Assembly (NCBI GenBank): GCA_015501605.1
Contig: JADNRZ010000011.1
Location: 496,001 to 560,000 of the forward strand
Length of the DNA stretch: 64,000 nt
Source of the DNA: Panaeolus papilionaceus
Taxonomy: Eukaryota; Basidiomycota; Agaricomycetes; Agaricales
Direction of reading: 5' to 3'
The position numbers and the translations under genes were made by a program. The notes below the pieces were generated by a model, which was not told the DNA's origin, searched no databases, and saw only the letters and a program-made list of their open reading frames with translations. Position 1 is the first letter of the stretch, and the number at the start of each line of letters is the position of its first letter. Below, piece by piece: positions 11,986-23,410 of the stretch.

Positions 11986-12958
11986 GTAATGTTGTCTTCC
12001 CAGGCGCATTGAATCGATGAACACATTATTTGTTGTGGTGAAATTGGCCAAGCTACTCATGAAATTAGATAGATGTCCGTCGATATCCCCCCTTTGACTT
12101 TACTTTACTTTTTGTACATGCCCCATTTTTTAGAGATTTGTGGACTTCCGTAGCGAACCCTGCATTTTCTCGACTGCGGCTGAGATTATTGGATAAAACC
12201 TTCTATTGAACCATCCTTTACGCTCGCATGAGCCACGTCATTCAATCGACTCCAAATTATTCGTCATTCAGCAATTGAAGTTGTGATTAAGCCGTTTCTG
12301 GAGATAATATCGAAATTTCTACCTCGGCTTTGTTGTTTGAATATCAACGCAGCGACAGTCTAAACAGTGAGAAGGGTCAGCTCCCTTAAGCATTGGAGAC
12401 ACCAACAGAGACATCGAGGTTTACCAACACTATTACCATTATAAGAAGTAGGGTTTAAAGTTACAAGCTCATGATGTGTGCCAGGAAAGACAACTGTCGA
12501 TGCATTGAGAGCAGACATCAGTTAAGAACGATGGTTAAAGCAGAGGAACATCAACTTAGAGTGGTAACGAAGGACGTTAAACGAACTAATTTCAGTATGG
12601 TGACATATACTATGCAAGTCCCGGATCGCAAATCGATGTTACAGGATGTCATTTATCGCGGCATGGGGACACATTCGACATCACTTACCTTGCCCGATTT
12701 ATTTGTACGTGAGCGACATTTTAGCGGTGTTTCTCATGCAAATTGGCGTTCCATTTCTGACTGAACCAGTTCTACTGGCAGGTAACCCAGGCTACTATGC
12801 TATTGAATTTGAAACAGTGGACCGCATACCCTGATGTGAATAGCTGGGGGAAATGATGTCATGACATGCTCAGCAACTGAATCATGATCACACTCCATCA
12901 CACTTGGAATAAAAGACGCGTCTCCCACTTTCCCTTCTTCTCTCATTACCACCACCAT
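11986..12958. other. Intergenic; right duplication copy begins near 12640
   Basis: Contains the 3' flank of the lectin-like gene and, from about 12640, promoter sequence shared with 3960-4300. No further gene recognised. Confidence 0.45.
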
Positions 12959-12965
12959 TATAAAA
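12959..12965 (+). promoter_or_regulatory. TATA-like element of the dehydrogenase gene
   Basis: TATAAAA lies only 26 bp upstream of the first ATG (12991). If it is used, the leader would be almost absent and translation may begin at Met5 or Met9. A second AT-rich candidate (GGAATAAAAG) sits at about 12907. Both are preserved in the decayed copy near 4200-4260. Confidence 0.4.
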
Positions 12966-12990
12966 CCCCTCCCTGAAAAACGCTTAACGA

Positions 12991-14248
12991 ATGAACAACG
13001 CCATGAACCCGCTGATGGCGAGGCATATCCCCACAGTCTCGTACGCCATCCAAAATATATGGATCTCAGCCGCCAGTATCACGGTCACGGTCGCTTTCAT
13101 GTCTTTCTTGTTCACCTGTTTCGTCGTTCTTCCCTTGGCGATTTTGAAACCATTCGTGACGCCGTTCATTGATAAAGGGAGGATGAACTCGCGCGATGGA
13201 GCGCGGTTGAAGCCTTTGGATGAGAGGAAGGTCGTGCTGGTAGTTGGCGCATCAAGGGGAATTGGGCTCTCTGTGGTCAAGCAGTACGCGGAGGATCCAA
13301 ACGCCGTGGTGATTGCTGCTTCACATAAGATTGGTGAGTTAATGGGCGTGGTCGAGGTTCAATCCTTTTGTTAACCCGCCTTATAGACAAACTCAGAGAG
13401 TCGATTATTGAGCTAGGCGATACGTCTGCTATGATTGAATGCGCCGAGGTGGATCTCAGTCAGTCCAAAAAGCAGCTCTCTGAAGGGATTCGTGCCTTGG
13501 ACAAGCAGTACGGCCCTATTACCCATCTTTACGAGGTCGGGGCTGTTCTGAACAACTTGAAGGATAGTACCCCCTATAATCTGGTACGTCGATCCATTTT
13601 GTTACAGTCTTTTTTGACTCTTTTCTGAATGTCAACATTCCAGGACGTCGCCACCGAAATGATCCACATCAATGTTTCGGGAACGACTACGGCGGTTTTG
13701 ACTATGTATGAGCTGATGAAATACCGTGGTTATGGAAAAATTGTACGTCCTTGCTCTTACTTCCTCACACATGCTCACTCACAATTCCACCCTTAGTGCA
13801 TCGTTGGCTCAATTGTCGGCTCAACCGGTCCCGCCAATCAGATCTCCTATGCAGCGACAAAGGCATACATCAACAGCTTTTCTTCCTCCCTTCGCGTTCT
13901 CGCCGCTCCTTTTGGTGTTGATGTCGTCAATATCCAACCCTGCTTCATCGATACCCGCATGACGCAGAAGATGAGGTCTCAGGGGAGCACCATTCCAGAT
14001 CGGGAATTCGGGAGCCCTGATATCATGGCGAGAAAGATGATAAAGGCGGTTGAGGGTGGTGGCGTTGGAATGGTGACTTGGCCAAGCAAGCAAGGGATTG
14101 CTCTGTATGCACTGAGAGGTATGACGCTGACTGCTTTTCTGTTTAAATTATAACTGATGTTCCTTACGCAGCGCTCAACCCGATCACTGACGAGTTTGGG
14201 AAGTGGGCTTCGATGAAGGCTGGTATCTCCGGAAAGAAAGTAACCTGA
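12991..14248 (+). CDS. Membrane-anchored short-chain dehydrogenase/reductase
   Basis: Five exons (12991-13333, 13387-13583, 13644-13742, 13797-14118, 14172-14248) give 345 residues. An N-terminal membrane segment at about 28-55 (SITVTVAFMSFLFTCFVVLP) precedes a classical SDR domain. That domain has the cofactor motif VVGASRGIG (about 88-96), NVSG, the catalytic Ser in SIVGSTG and the YxxxK motif in SYAATKAY. The family reduces or oxidises carbonyl or hydroxyl groups with NAD(P)(H). Size and membrane anchor recall 3-ketosphinganine reductases and other ER SDRs, but I cannot name the substrate. All catalytic residues are present, whereas the copy at 4302 is dead. The C-terminus ends SGKKVT, a short lysine-bearing cytosolic tail. 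Confidence 0.9.
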
Positions 14249-15021
14249 GTGGATGAATTGTGAACGCCAACGTCTGCCGACGTCTTTCACACCCACTTGC
14301 GGAGGCGATGGGCGCTTCACACTATGAATACAATACAAAATTTTTACTCTACATTCCTTCGTTAGATCACTAGCTTATGTATGTACCCTTTTTCAAATAA
14401 ACCATATTAGACATTGTACCCCATATCACGGAATCGTATCCTTAATGAGCGGCTACCCAATCTTCTCCAATGTACCTGGACTATGAGAGACGCTATGTCC
14501 ATACTGATTTTCGAAATGGTCTGACACCAAGACAACGTTTCGTTAACTACAGCACACTTTCTGCTGAAGCTTGAACGCACCTTGGGATCAGATGTTACAA
14601 TAGACGCGATCGATAAATTCGAGAAAGTTAGCGTATTAAATTTCATCGGAACTTGGGGTCCATAGCTCGAGGAAGAAGCAATTGCGCACGATGCGTTCCT
14701 GAAACCCTCCGGCAGCACTGTCCCTCGTCCACACATGATCACCAACGTGAATGGGTTCTTCATATTTCTCAGTGATAGGGCTGGATGTGGATTTGTAGTT
14801 GGACTTAATTTATGGTTATGCGCAATTAAGATAGTATCCTCTGAAGCGCGCACTGAGACTCGGGTTTCCTTGTAACGATGACGTCATGTCTCTCAGGAGC
14901 TTGGACGGTGAATGGGGCGTTATCTTATCTCATCGCGACCCTAGAGCTGATTCTGGATTCTGGAGGTTGCTACTTGGCCACCTCCCACACCGCTCCAACG
15001 TCTTAGGTATAGGTTTACTGT
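14249..15021. other. Intergenic between dehydrogenase and F-box gene A
   Basis: A minus-strand open frame of 116 codons from an ATG (about 14763-14407) exists but shows no domain and no composition typical of a gene. I treat it as unsupported. Otherwise nothing recognised. Confidence 0.35.
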
Positions 15022-17017
15022 ATGAGCGAAGTACCACCTGACAATCATGACTGGAGCAATGATGAACCCACCGAAGAAGAGTTGCGACGTGGCGCGGAAG
15101 AAATTAAAAGGAATGAGGTTACTTTGAGGACACACCTCTCGCGCCCCATATATGGGGCACATGCATTCTCAATCTTATATCAAGCTCTCCGTCTCTACCG
15201 AACTAACATTCGGAACACCAAGGCACTTTTTCGCGTTCCAAACGAAATATGGCTCGACATATTCAGTCAATTGCTCGCTGACGAACCCCTGGAAGCACTC
15301 ATGACTCGCTACACGATAGGTCTTGTTTGCCGGAGATGGGAGCATCTAGCTAACACCCTGCCGCGAGCAATCGACTTGTACGTGATTGATCCAACGCATG
15401 CTCCCCAGAATCAACCCATCGTCAATGTCAAGGGGACTACATTTTCCCTTCGCATCAATCTCTCGACAGATAACGACACACAACATTCTAGCTTCAGAAA
15501 GTCCCTCGAACACTTCTCTTCTATCCGAAATCTGTCGTTAACATACCACCCCACGGTACACGGGTCCGTCAACAGCCTCATTCCAAGGCATTTCCCTCAC
15601 CTCCAGACGCTCAAACTGCGTATCACAGACGATTTCACCGCCAATGAATGCCAACTTGCTGTTTTCAACGACGCTCATTCTTTAACCAGCGTCGAAATCG
15701 AATCATCTATCCACGTTCGCATTCTCTTCCCACCGAAAAATCTTGTCCGGTACAAAGAACACTGCCTTGATCCCATCCGATTCGTGTATTCCATGTCAGC
15801 AGCGACAAAGCTTGAGGAGCTTTCTTACACCATCCGAAACCCTACGTTGATGGCGCTTGCAGGTGTGACGAGACCTACGATCAGGAGCACCACTTTGAAG
15901 AAATTTGAATACAACATCTACAACGGACCTACACAGCACCTCAACTTCCTCAACGACCTCAGGTTTCCAAACCTCCAGTCCCTCCGCATACGTGAAGAAC
16001 ACGAGGATATCGTCGCCGAGATTGACGCGTTCCTGTTCAACTCCGCTGCGTCTGCTGCCACCCTTGACAGCCTTACTCACCTCGCCATTCACTCTACACC
16101 ACTCCTAGACGGGCAGCTCGTTACCCTCCTCAAAAAGGTCCCAAAACTAATGAGCCTAGAATGTGATGAAATACCCAACGCTGACGTTCGTGCTCTAGGC
16201 AATCGACCAAACAATTCAGCAGACGCACCATGGTACTTGGTCCCTGATCTCAATTTGCTCATTGTTCACGATGCGACGAACATGCTTGTCATGGAAGAGC
16301 TGGCTTTGGTCCGTTCTACATTGTCGATCAAGCTCTTATTCCGCGATGTTGAACAGAGGGACCGATTGGTTGTGTATCGCCGTGCACAGATACCGTCGTT
16401 TATGGACCCGATGCTTACCGCAATCCTGGACGAAATCGAAGTAGTCCTCGCTAAATACCCTGATGAGGACTCTATAACGTCCCTGGAGGGAGCGGTAGTC
16501 ACCAGGCGACGAATCAACTCTCTCCTAGCCGACCTTGCGCAGGTTTCGTGGCCATCACCACAACACATGCGGGTAAGTATACATATCCGGGTTCTTGATA
16601 TGCGCATAACACTCATCCTATGCCATAAAATTTAGCTCTCGTTGATACAAAGTCTGCATCAGCTGACCCTTTTAGACCTCTCAGTGGTGGAGGGTCTCGA
16701 CGCTTATGACATTCTCAAACGGGCAAGGGGCATATTGAACAAGTACATCACGATCTACCAGCTTCGCCTTCCTGCCACCCGAGAATGGGTGACCATCGGG
16801 AGACATGGTTTGCTGTTCGAACAACAAGAAGCTGTAGTAGGTAAGACCATTACCTGCCTTTAGTGTCTTTCACATACGCGATATCTAACGCAACGCAGAA
16901 TGGGAGCCCGACTACCCTCGTGAATACGATTTACTATATGGGAAGTACAGAGCACCGACGGGGGAGGAAGTTTTTTGGCCTTATGAGGACTGTAGCAAGT
17001 TTAGTGTAGGGTGGTAA
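15022..17017 (+). CDS. F-box protein A with leucine-rich C-terminal region
   Basis: Three exons (15022-16572, 16636-16840, 16899-17017) give 624 residues. An F-box-like helix bundle at about 70-118 (RVPNEIWLDIFSQLL...VCRRWEHLA) would bind Skp1 in an SCF ubiquitin ligase. The rest (about 120-560) has loose leucine-rich units that would recognise the substrate. The frame carries RYKEHCLDPI and LEELSYTIRNPT, which recur almost unchanged in the paralogue at 60643-62786 (RYKEHCLDPV, LEELDYTIREPT). Both also share the intron positions and the C-terminal motif LLYGKYRAPTGEEVFWPYEDC. No transmembrane or signal sequence is visible. The substrate is unknown; mushroom genomes carry large, fast-evolving F-box families. 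Confidence 0.88.
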
Positions 17018-17233
17018 ATCAGTAAATACCTGAAAATTGCGTTACACTTCACGATAATCGATCGCTGATAACTAATTACCAACGATGCGATGAGTCCGGC
17101 AACTCCACCTAGATGCAGTGATGTATGGCTATTGAATATTTTGGAGTTTACAAGGAATTACATGTAGATAAGATTATAAAAAAAGCGACCTAAAAATGAT
17201 GAAGAATCGCTATGTATATCATTCAAGTTGCTC

Positions 17234-17620
17234 ACCCGTCAGATGTTCTGTGCAAGTATATTAATTTATGATATACTTTTTGCACAGACTCGGAACGGAA
17301 CTCCGATGACCTGATTCATGAGTGAGTACGAACTTTTGTATGGTCGATATCGAGCGCCCAGTCGGGAAGAGGTGTTTTGGCTGTATGAAGCCTAGTGTCG
17401 GTTTAGAAAAAGGATGATAGTGAGGGCATATATGGTAATGACAATGCACCAAATATCGGATATAAACATCTATTTAGACGGCCTGTCCGCATGTTGCAAT
17501 TCGTTTCCATCGTGCGATCACCATGTAAAGCAATAGCACGTTTCAGCTCCCAATAGTGTCTCTTCCTGGCTTACAATCAGCCATGCTGCGGACTTCTACT
17601 TTCGCTGCATACCTGATGGA
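17234..17620 (+). pseudogene. 3'-end remnant of an F-box B-type gene
   Basis: About 390 bp just downstream of F-box gene A match the minus strand of about 60440-60830. They include the last intron (AAGTATATTAATTTATGATA), the terminal exon (YELLYGRYRAPS) and the 3' flank (CGGCCTGTYCRC, TTTCAGCTCCCAATAGTG). It is closer to gene B than to adjacent gene A. It has a six-base insertion (ATTCAT) after GACCTG and a premature TAG where gene B reads DCCRF. Only the tail is present, so it is a broken third copy. Confidence 0.8.
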
Positions 17621-17744
17621 ATTGTCGTTGCAATTAAGTATTTAGCTACTGAAATATACAGCCCATTCAAAATTTTGGTTTCCGTGGAGGAAGAAAATGC
17701 ATGGATTATCACGGATACGGCCTCGAGAATGGGCACGGGAAAAA

Positions 17745-17840
17745 AGCCGTGCAGAGCCGTGCGTGACCGTGCAGTACCGTGCAGAGCCGTGCAAGACGAG
17801 GCGCAACCGTGCAAGGGCCGTGCTACTACCGTGCGCTCCC
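17745..17840 (+). repeat. CCGTGC heptamer array 1
   Basis: Eight copies of CCGTGC occur in about 95 bp, spaced 9-17 bp apart by variable dinucleotides or short linkers (AGCCGTGCAG, GACCGTGCAG, TACCGTGCAG). The left flank CCTCGAGAATG...AAAAAAGCCGTGCAGAGCC recurs in inverse orientation at 19060-19105. Confidence 0.8.
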
Positions 17841-18435
17841 ACCGATTGGCCGTTTAGTTAAATATGCTTCACTATATATACTGTGCATCATGGCCAATAT
17901 TAGGATATTATGCTTCTGCACATAATTGCAGCTAGTTACTACTGTTTTTAATTCAATATGACCTATGGTCATGTACAATTTCTCTAACTGATCTGATTAT
18001 CGAAATGAAGGCTGAGATAACCTCATAATTTATGCTTTGACAAATAAATTGATCTTTCTTGACTGTAAAGTGGCTCGTCCAGTGTGTCCAGATCCATGAG
18101 CAGTTAACCAATCTTCGCCCATTATCCCATATTTCAAATGCAAGTTTTGAAGTCAATATAACACTTCGCTCTTACACTGTGATTATTCTTTCACATATGT
18201 ATCAGATTATGTATATACTACAACTGAGTTTGAGTTTAACAGTATGCAGGTCAAGTCACAGGCTTGTCCCATTAATGCGGATTGGTGAGTTGGCCCTACG
18301 GCTTGAGGCCTGTTATATTGTAATCAGTGGGAAATGTAGTTTTGAGTTTATATGCTGATTTTCATTACTGCATGCATAATATTATCTTCATGTTATCCAT
18401 AGTTTAAATCTTCATCAAAATTATTGAAAATGGAG

Positions 18436-18575
18436 CGGCCGTGCAGAGCCGTGCACACTCCTCTGTCTGCCGTGCACAGCCGTGCATGACCGTGCAGGGC
18501 CGTGCATTAGCCGTGCGCCTACCGTGCGATTGCCGTGCGAAGGACAGGTCAGCCGTGCAACGACCGTGCATAGAC
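18436..18575 (+). repeat. CCGTGC heptamer array 2
   Basis: Eleven copies of CCGTGC in about 140 bp, same spacing habit as array 1 and same lead-in (GGCCGTGCAGAGCCGTGC). Flanking DNA is different from array 1. No coding potential. Confidence 0.8.
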
Positions 18576-18987
18576 ATAGCGGGAATTGAAGTGGATATAT
18601 TTTGGGGTCTCACACTCCTTTCCGGTTGACCTAGTAAATTGGATTCAATGTCTAAATCATATTGTTGAGGGGAATTTCAGCTAATCTCCGAGTATTTCCA
18701 ATGAGGCACGAGTGCTCAAGTGGCTGTTGGAAGCCTGACATCCAGCTTTGAACCATAGCATCATCCAGAATAAGTCCCTCGACTTCCCCTTTACCAACCT
18801 GGGCTTCATGGTTTTTTTATTTCTTTGAATCCAAATGTAATATAGGTCCGGGCATGTTCATATGAAGGGCAAACATTCATCTCGGTGCTTGTGTGAAACG
18901 TAGCGAAGCCGTCATATCATCGCTCTGATCGTACATCCCAAGCGAGCCCGAATATGTGAACAAGGTATTCGAGGTCTTGGGATATGA

Positions 18988-19130
18988 GCTGTGCAGCCGT
19001 GCAGAGCCGTGCATGACCGTGCATTTAGCAGAATTGCACGGTAGAGGTTGCACGGCCGTGCACGGCTCTGCACGGCTTTTTTCTTTTGCCCCTCGAGAAT
19101 GACTTGCAACGACAATTCCATCAGGTTCGA
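18988..19130. repeat. CCGTGC heptamer array 3, folded back on itself
   Basis: Plus-strand CCGTGC units (18992-19022) are followed by minus-strand units (GCACGG, 19037-19078), making an imperfect hairpin of about 90 bp. Its right flank (GAATGACTTGCAACGACAATTCCATCAGG) is the reverse complement of the DNA left of array 1 at about 17610-17632, so arrays 1 and 3 belong to one dispersed family inserted in opposite orientation. Confidence 0.75.
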
Positions 19131-19239
19131 TACATTGATGGGAGCTCGGAACACCTCCCGAAACGAATTTGATGCCATCACCGTGTCAATGTCGGATTCT
19201 AAGGGTACGTGACAATTTCGATGCGCACTGTCTTCTTCA

Positions 19240-19460
19240 GTGCATTCGCGCACACTAACAAGCGTCGTCTGCGCATGCAAAATGTATGCGCACACTTCCA
19301 AAATCATATTTTAACCTATATTTCTAGAAGAGCACCCTTGGATTCTGTACACGTACCCCAAATCTGTATGTGCACTCCCAAAATGTTCGGTTGTGCATGC
19401 ACACACTTCTTATTTCTACATGCATATGCGCACACTCAATAACACATATGTGCACTTCAT
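19240..19460 (+). repeat. Dispersed TGYGCACAC motif cluster
   Basis: The motif TGCGCACACT/TGTGCACT and variants (ATGCGCACACTTCC, TGCACACACTTC, ATGTGCACTTCA) recurs about eight times at 20-60 bp spacing in AT-rich DNA, directly right of array 3. It is not a strict tandem repeat. No gene recognised here or on to 19982. Confidence 0.5.
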
Positions 19461-19982
19461 AATATTAGCTTTATAATAGACCACCTATGTACACGCGCAA
19501 ACATAATAAAGTTGCAGATGGCTTACCATACACTACAGCCAATCCATTGTTTAAGTTATCCACAATGTACCGCGGCATGACACCCACCCTCTCGGCGGCA
19601 TTCCGCATTAAGCTCCCTGATGGTGGAGTGTGACGGTAAGGTCTCTTCAAATTGCTGATGAGTACTTTCGGAAATACACTCCCTTTTACTACTCAAACCA
19701 GTTCGAGCAGTAACCTCATACATAACAAGAAATTATATTCATTTCGATAACCACTCTGAATCGAAGAGCAATGTTTTACAGGTATGATAAGACGAGAGGC
19801 TAGCAATACGAATTGACAAGACAAACATATTCAGGATATAAAAACTCTTGAGACGCTGGATTTTGATGCTGTATGTTGAAAAAGTATGCCTGAAGCCTGA
19901 TAGAACGAGATGTCAGTGCAGGCGAATCCTAGCATAAGGAATCTACATACGCTGGCATCATCAGCTGCGCCGTAATATTTTC

Positions 19983-21273
19983 TTAGGTCTCCGCATCCAA
20001 ACCGCAGAGCTTCCTCTCTAGGGCGGAGCGCCCAGCATCAAGGATGTCTTCATCCCTTCCCAGATATGCATATTGATTAGTAATTGAATCGCTGAAGGTC
20101 CACGATTTATCAAAGGGTACAAGTGGTGTTCCATCATTGGCGCAGTCTTCAAACTTCTTCAGAAATGACGTTCGAATAGCGGAAGTGGGGCCTGTCGAGA
20201 ACAGATCATTGACGAGATGGTGAAACATGCTCGACTCGACACACGAGTTCGAAGTTCCATCCCCTCCTGAACAAATTGAATAAAGTTGCGAAAGCCACGA
20301 GCCGATGGTCTCAAATATCCCGTTCCGGTCGATTACAGAACCCATCTGAGCAACCGTGAAGTTGTTCATTACGAAGTTCAACAGCTCCAAAGAAATTCCT
20401 CGGATGTAAGCATATGAGTCGAGTTCCTCTGGACTTAAGCGAGAAAAAATCTCGTTACAGAATGCATTTCCAAGTTGAGACATGCTCCGGATGTACGCTC
20501 TGGGGTTGAAGAACACGGAACAGAGCCCCATCACGATCAGAGAGAGCATATTCCACGCCCCAATGGTAGCAGGTTGGACGAGACCCATACAAGCTGACGA
20601 CCTTGAGCTTACGTTTTTTGCGTTATATTAAGAGACATACCTGGAGGGGTGACAGTCTTCTGAACATATGCGGCGTGATAAAATAGGATAAGCCTATGCA
20701 TGAGCGTAGTTGGGGCGTTCGAGTTGACCTCGGCATAGGCTGAGGCCGAGCAGTAACATAATTGATGAGCCTGAGCTGCTAGAGCTTCTGTGAGGGTGTT
20801 CGTCATATATCCGTAGGATGCATTGAGTACGCTTGGCCGGACGGTCCACGTTGCATAATACGTCCCAGGTTTCAGCATTCTGTTTACGTAAATTATAAGC
20901 CACCAGTCAGAGTGATGTGACAAGATTTTACACACATCCCCATTCCAGATGTAAGCTTCAGAGCGTGGACGTCCCAATCGGATTCAGAAGGTGGATTGAG
21001 CTCGACAACTGACTGGCGCATGTGCGAAAGACCTCGGTCACGGGACGGAGCGCAGATGAACCATGTCTGTTCGCCCTCTTCCAGGCAAACAATCATAGTC
21101 TGTCCATGCGGTACCATGCGGTTACAGAGGTAGGACCCAGGTAGTGAAACTGACCGTGTGTGGAGATGCCCTACAGGAAGAGGCTCATCTAGCCTGGTGA
21201 TAAACGTGGAGCGAGTCATCAGCCACGCCGCGTGATCCGCGAAAATCACTGGTTTGATATGTGCCATTGACAT
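19983..21273 (-). CDS. JmjC/cupin-like protein, probably non-catalytic
   Basis: Exons 20936-21273, 20641-20879 and 19983-20593 join in frame to 395 residues. Residues about 20-150 (SLPGSYLCNRMVPHGQTMIV, EGEQTWFICAPS, LKPGTYYATWTVRPSV) have the order and spacing of the JmjC-like cupin domains common in Agaricomycetes, where a PGxxH strand follows the large loop. The usual Fe(II)-binding HxD...H set is not seen at the expected places: the strand reads MLKPGTYYATW with Tyr where His is normal. I therefore infer loss of dioxygenase activity. The C-terminal 200 residues are alpha-helical and unrecognised. Upstream exons beyond 21273 are possible, because JmjC genes usually have a longer N-terminus. 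Confidence 0.65.
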
Positions 21274-21389
21274 CGGGATCTCTGTCGTCCATCAGCAAAA
21301 AAATCAAAAAGTGATTTGGTGTTACTGGTCAGATGATTAAGTAACATTCTTCTATTTCGTTGGATACCCATACAAGTGCATATAGGTAC

Positions 21390-21995
21390 ATGAAAAAGGT
21401 GACGTGAGGTTATACACAAGACCTTAGTTTCCAACAGTATCATAACATGCATGTATGTATGGTTTTAACAGTATCGACGAGACATAAAGGTTGCGACACT
21501 CTATATCTTCGTGTCGTTAACTACCATCCCGACAGAGCCATCATAACCATCCGCACAGCGCAACGTCACCAGCATACTGAACTAAAACGATGACTTGAAC
21601 ATTGTATTATAAATATCATAATTTCATATGAATTACATGTCCTGGCATTGAGGTTACACACCACTGAATTTCTGACGATGTCGTGATAGCTACAAGAAAA
21701 GGGTGATGTGAGTTTGCACGCAATTCACGAGTTTTCTGCATCTTATAACATGTTTGTATACATGGTTCAAACAATATCGACGAGACATAAAGGTTGCGAC
21801 ACTGTATATCTTCGTGTCGTTAACTACCATCCCGACAGAGCCATCATAACCATCCGCACAGCGCGACGTCACCAGCATACTGAACTAAAACGATGACTTG
21901 AACATTGTATAACAAATATTGTAATTTCATATGAATTACACGTCCTGACATTGAGGTTACATACCACTGAATTTCTGACAATGTCGTGATAACTC
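21390..21995. repeat. ~300-bp tandem duplication, two units
   Basis: Two head-to-tail units of about 300 bp: roughly 21390-21690 and 21691-21995. The block from CGACGAGACATAAAGGTTGC to TGAATTTCTGAC is about 95% identical between units, while the leading 80 bp of each is more diverged. A third unit starts after 21995 (GTGAGTTTGTGCGCAATCCAC) and stops. No coding potential; the 62-codon frames seen in each unit are copies of the same accident. Confidence 0.85.
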
Positions 21996-22453
21996 CGTGA
22001 GTTTGTGCGCAATCCACATGACTGAGCAGCATCGAATGGATATATCATCGTGCCAGGGCAAAACAGAGATGCGTTACGATTCCGGTCGGACATGAAAAGG
22101 AAGGACGGATAAGAAATAAGCAGTATACTGAAAATAAAAAGATCGCAACCTCCATGAAGACTTGGGTAGGGGAAATCATGGACTCAAGGTCAGAAACAGG
22201 TGGTATTCATGTGAGTAAAATGTGGTACAAGCAGGGGAAAAACATCGACTGATAGATAATGATACATGCAAAGGAATGAATAGAACGGGAATGGTATGAG
22301 CCACGTAGAAGTGATCAGCAACAAGGGACTATGTAGAAAAGGAATTACAAGAAAATTTGAAAATTTGAAATAGAAAAAACGTAGCACAGGAGGGTTAGAA
22401 TGCGGAATAGAAAAAGCACAAAAAGGGGTGTGTTGGAGACTTCAAACATGTAG
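21996..22453. other. Intergenic, AT-rich
   Basis: No gene or repeat recognised apart from the start of a third tandem unit. Confidence 0.35.
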
Positions 22454-23410
22454 TTAAGTAGTAGCAAAACGACGAATGTATGCGAAAACCCTCAGTATGT
22501 CAAAAGACTTCCCCCCTCCAACTTTCTGAGATGCGATAAGAAGTCGCTCGAAGCCCATTCGTTGCAGGTCAGCGCTCATGGTGAACAATTCATCTATCTT
22601 TTCGACGCAGTCATATCCTTCGTTTAGGACGGCCTGCAGAGTTGGCAAGAGGGTGGGATGATTCGCAACCACGTAGGCCTCAATGGTCATTCCTGGATTA
22701 GGAGGTGGTGCATTCACAGCGCTAAAGCCATGAGAATGGTTTGATGAAGACGATGGTGCAGAGGAACTGCCACCTGCCTGCGAGGGAGGAGCAAGCGTAG
22801 GTAAACGAGGAGTAATTGATGAGGCTGCTGATGAGGTCGTAACATCGACTGGAGTAGGCACACGGGTAGTCGAAGCAGGTAATGCAGTTTGGGTAGTGTT
22901 CGCAACATCCACGGCTCGAGGTCCTGTACGCTTGATGAATACTCGATTCTCTTTTTCTTTCTCCATCTTATGTTTTTTGTTCTTGATTTGCTTGTGAAAA
23001 AAATAATTACAGTTAGAATGACAATGAACGGAGTAACATGATGCAATACCTTGAGGGCCACACGGCGAAGATAATTGCAGTATATCCCCTTGGCCATGGG
23101 TTCGACAAAGGAGAGTGCTTCTTGAGCATTTATATGTTGAACGAAGTAGTGGGGAAAGGCTGTCTTGAGCTAAAATAATCATTAACCAAGACGATCCATT
23201 TTAAAATCAGAAGACGTACAGCGGATTCGATTGCATTAATGCTATCCTTTTGCTTCTTGTACAGTTGTCGGCCCTGGATGTTCATGCGCAGCTTGGCAAC
23301 AAAGACGCGCTGCAAACGTTTGAGCCGACGTTGATGAATTGAAAAGAAAGACTTACATGTATTTTTTGGCATTTTTTCAAATTATCAGCGAGTCCTAAGG
23401 GTTCCATCAT
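22454..23410 (-). CDS. Uncharacterised 266-residue protein beside the Plavaka transposase
   Basis: Exons 23357-23410, 23220-23309, 23050-23169 and 22454-22990 keep frame and give 266 residues starting MMEPLGLADNLKK. A basic helical N-terminal part (LRMNIQGRQLYKKQKDSINA ... CNYLRRVALKQIKNKKHKME) is followed by a Ser/Pro/Thr-rich linker. The C-terminal 80 residues are compact and helical (MTIEAYVVANHPTLLPTLQA ... FDILRVFAYIRRF). I do not recognise the family. It lies on the same strand as, and about 1 kb downstream of, the transposase at 24411. CACTA-type elements often carry a second small gene, so it may be an accessory protein of that element. This is inference. Confidence 0.6.

Noticed and set aside
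14407..14853. 148-codon minus-strand frame
   Set aside because: The listed start is GTG; from the first ATG it is 116 codons with no domain.
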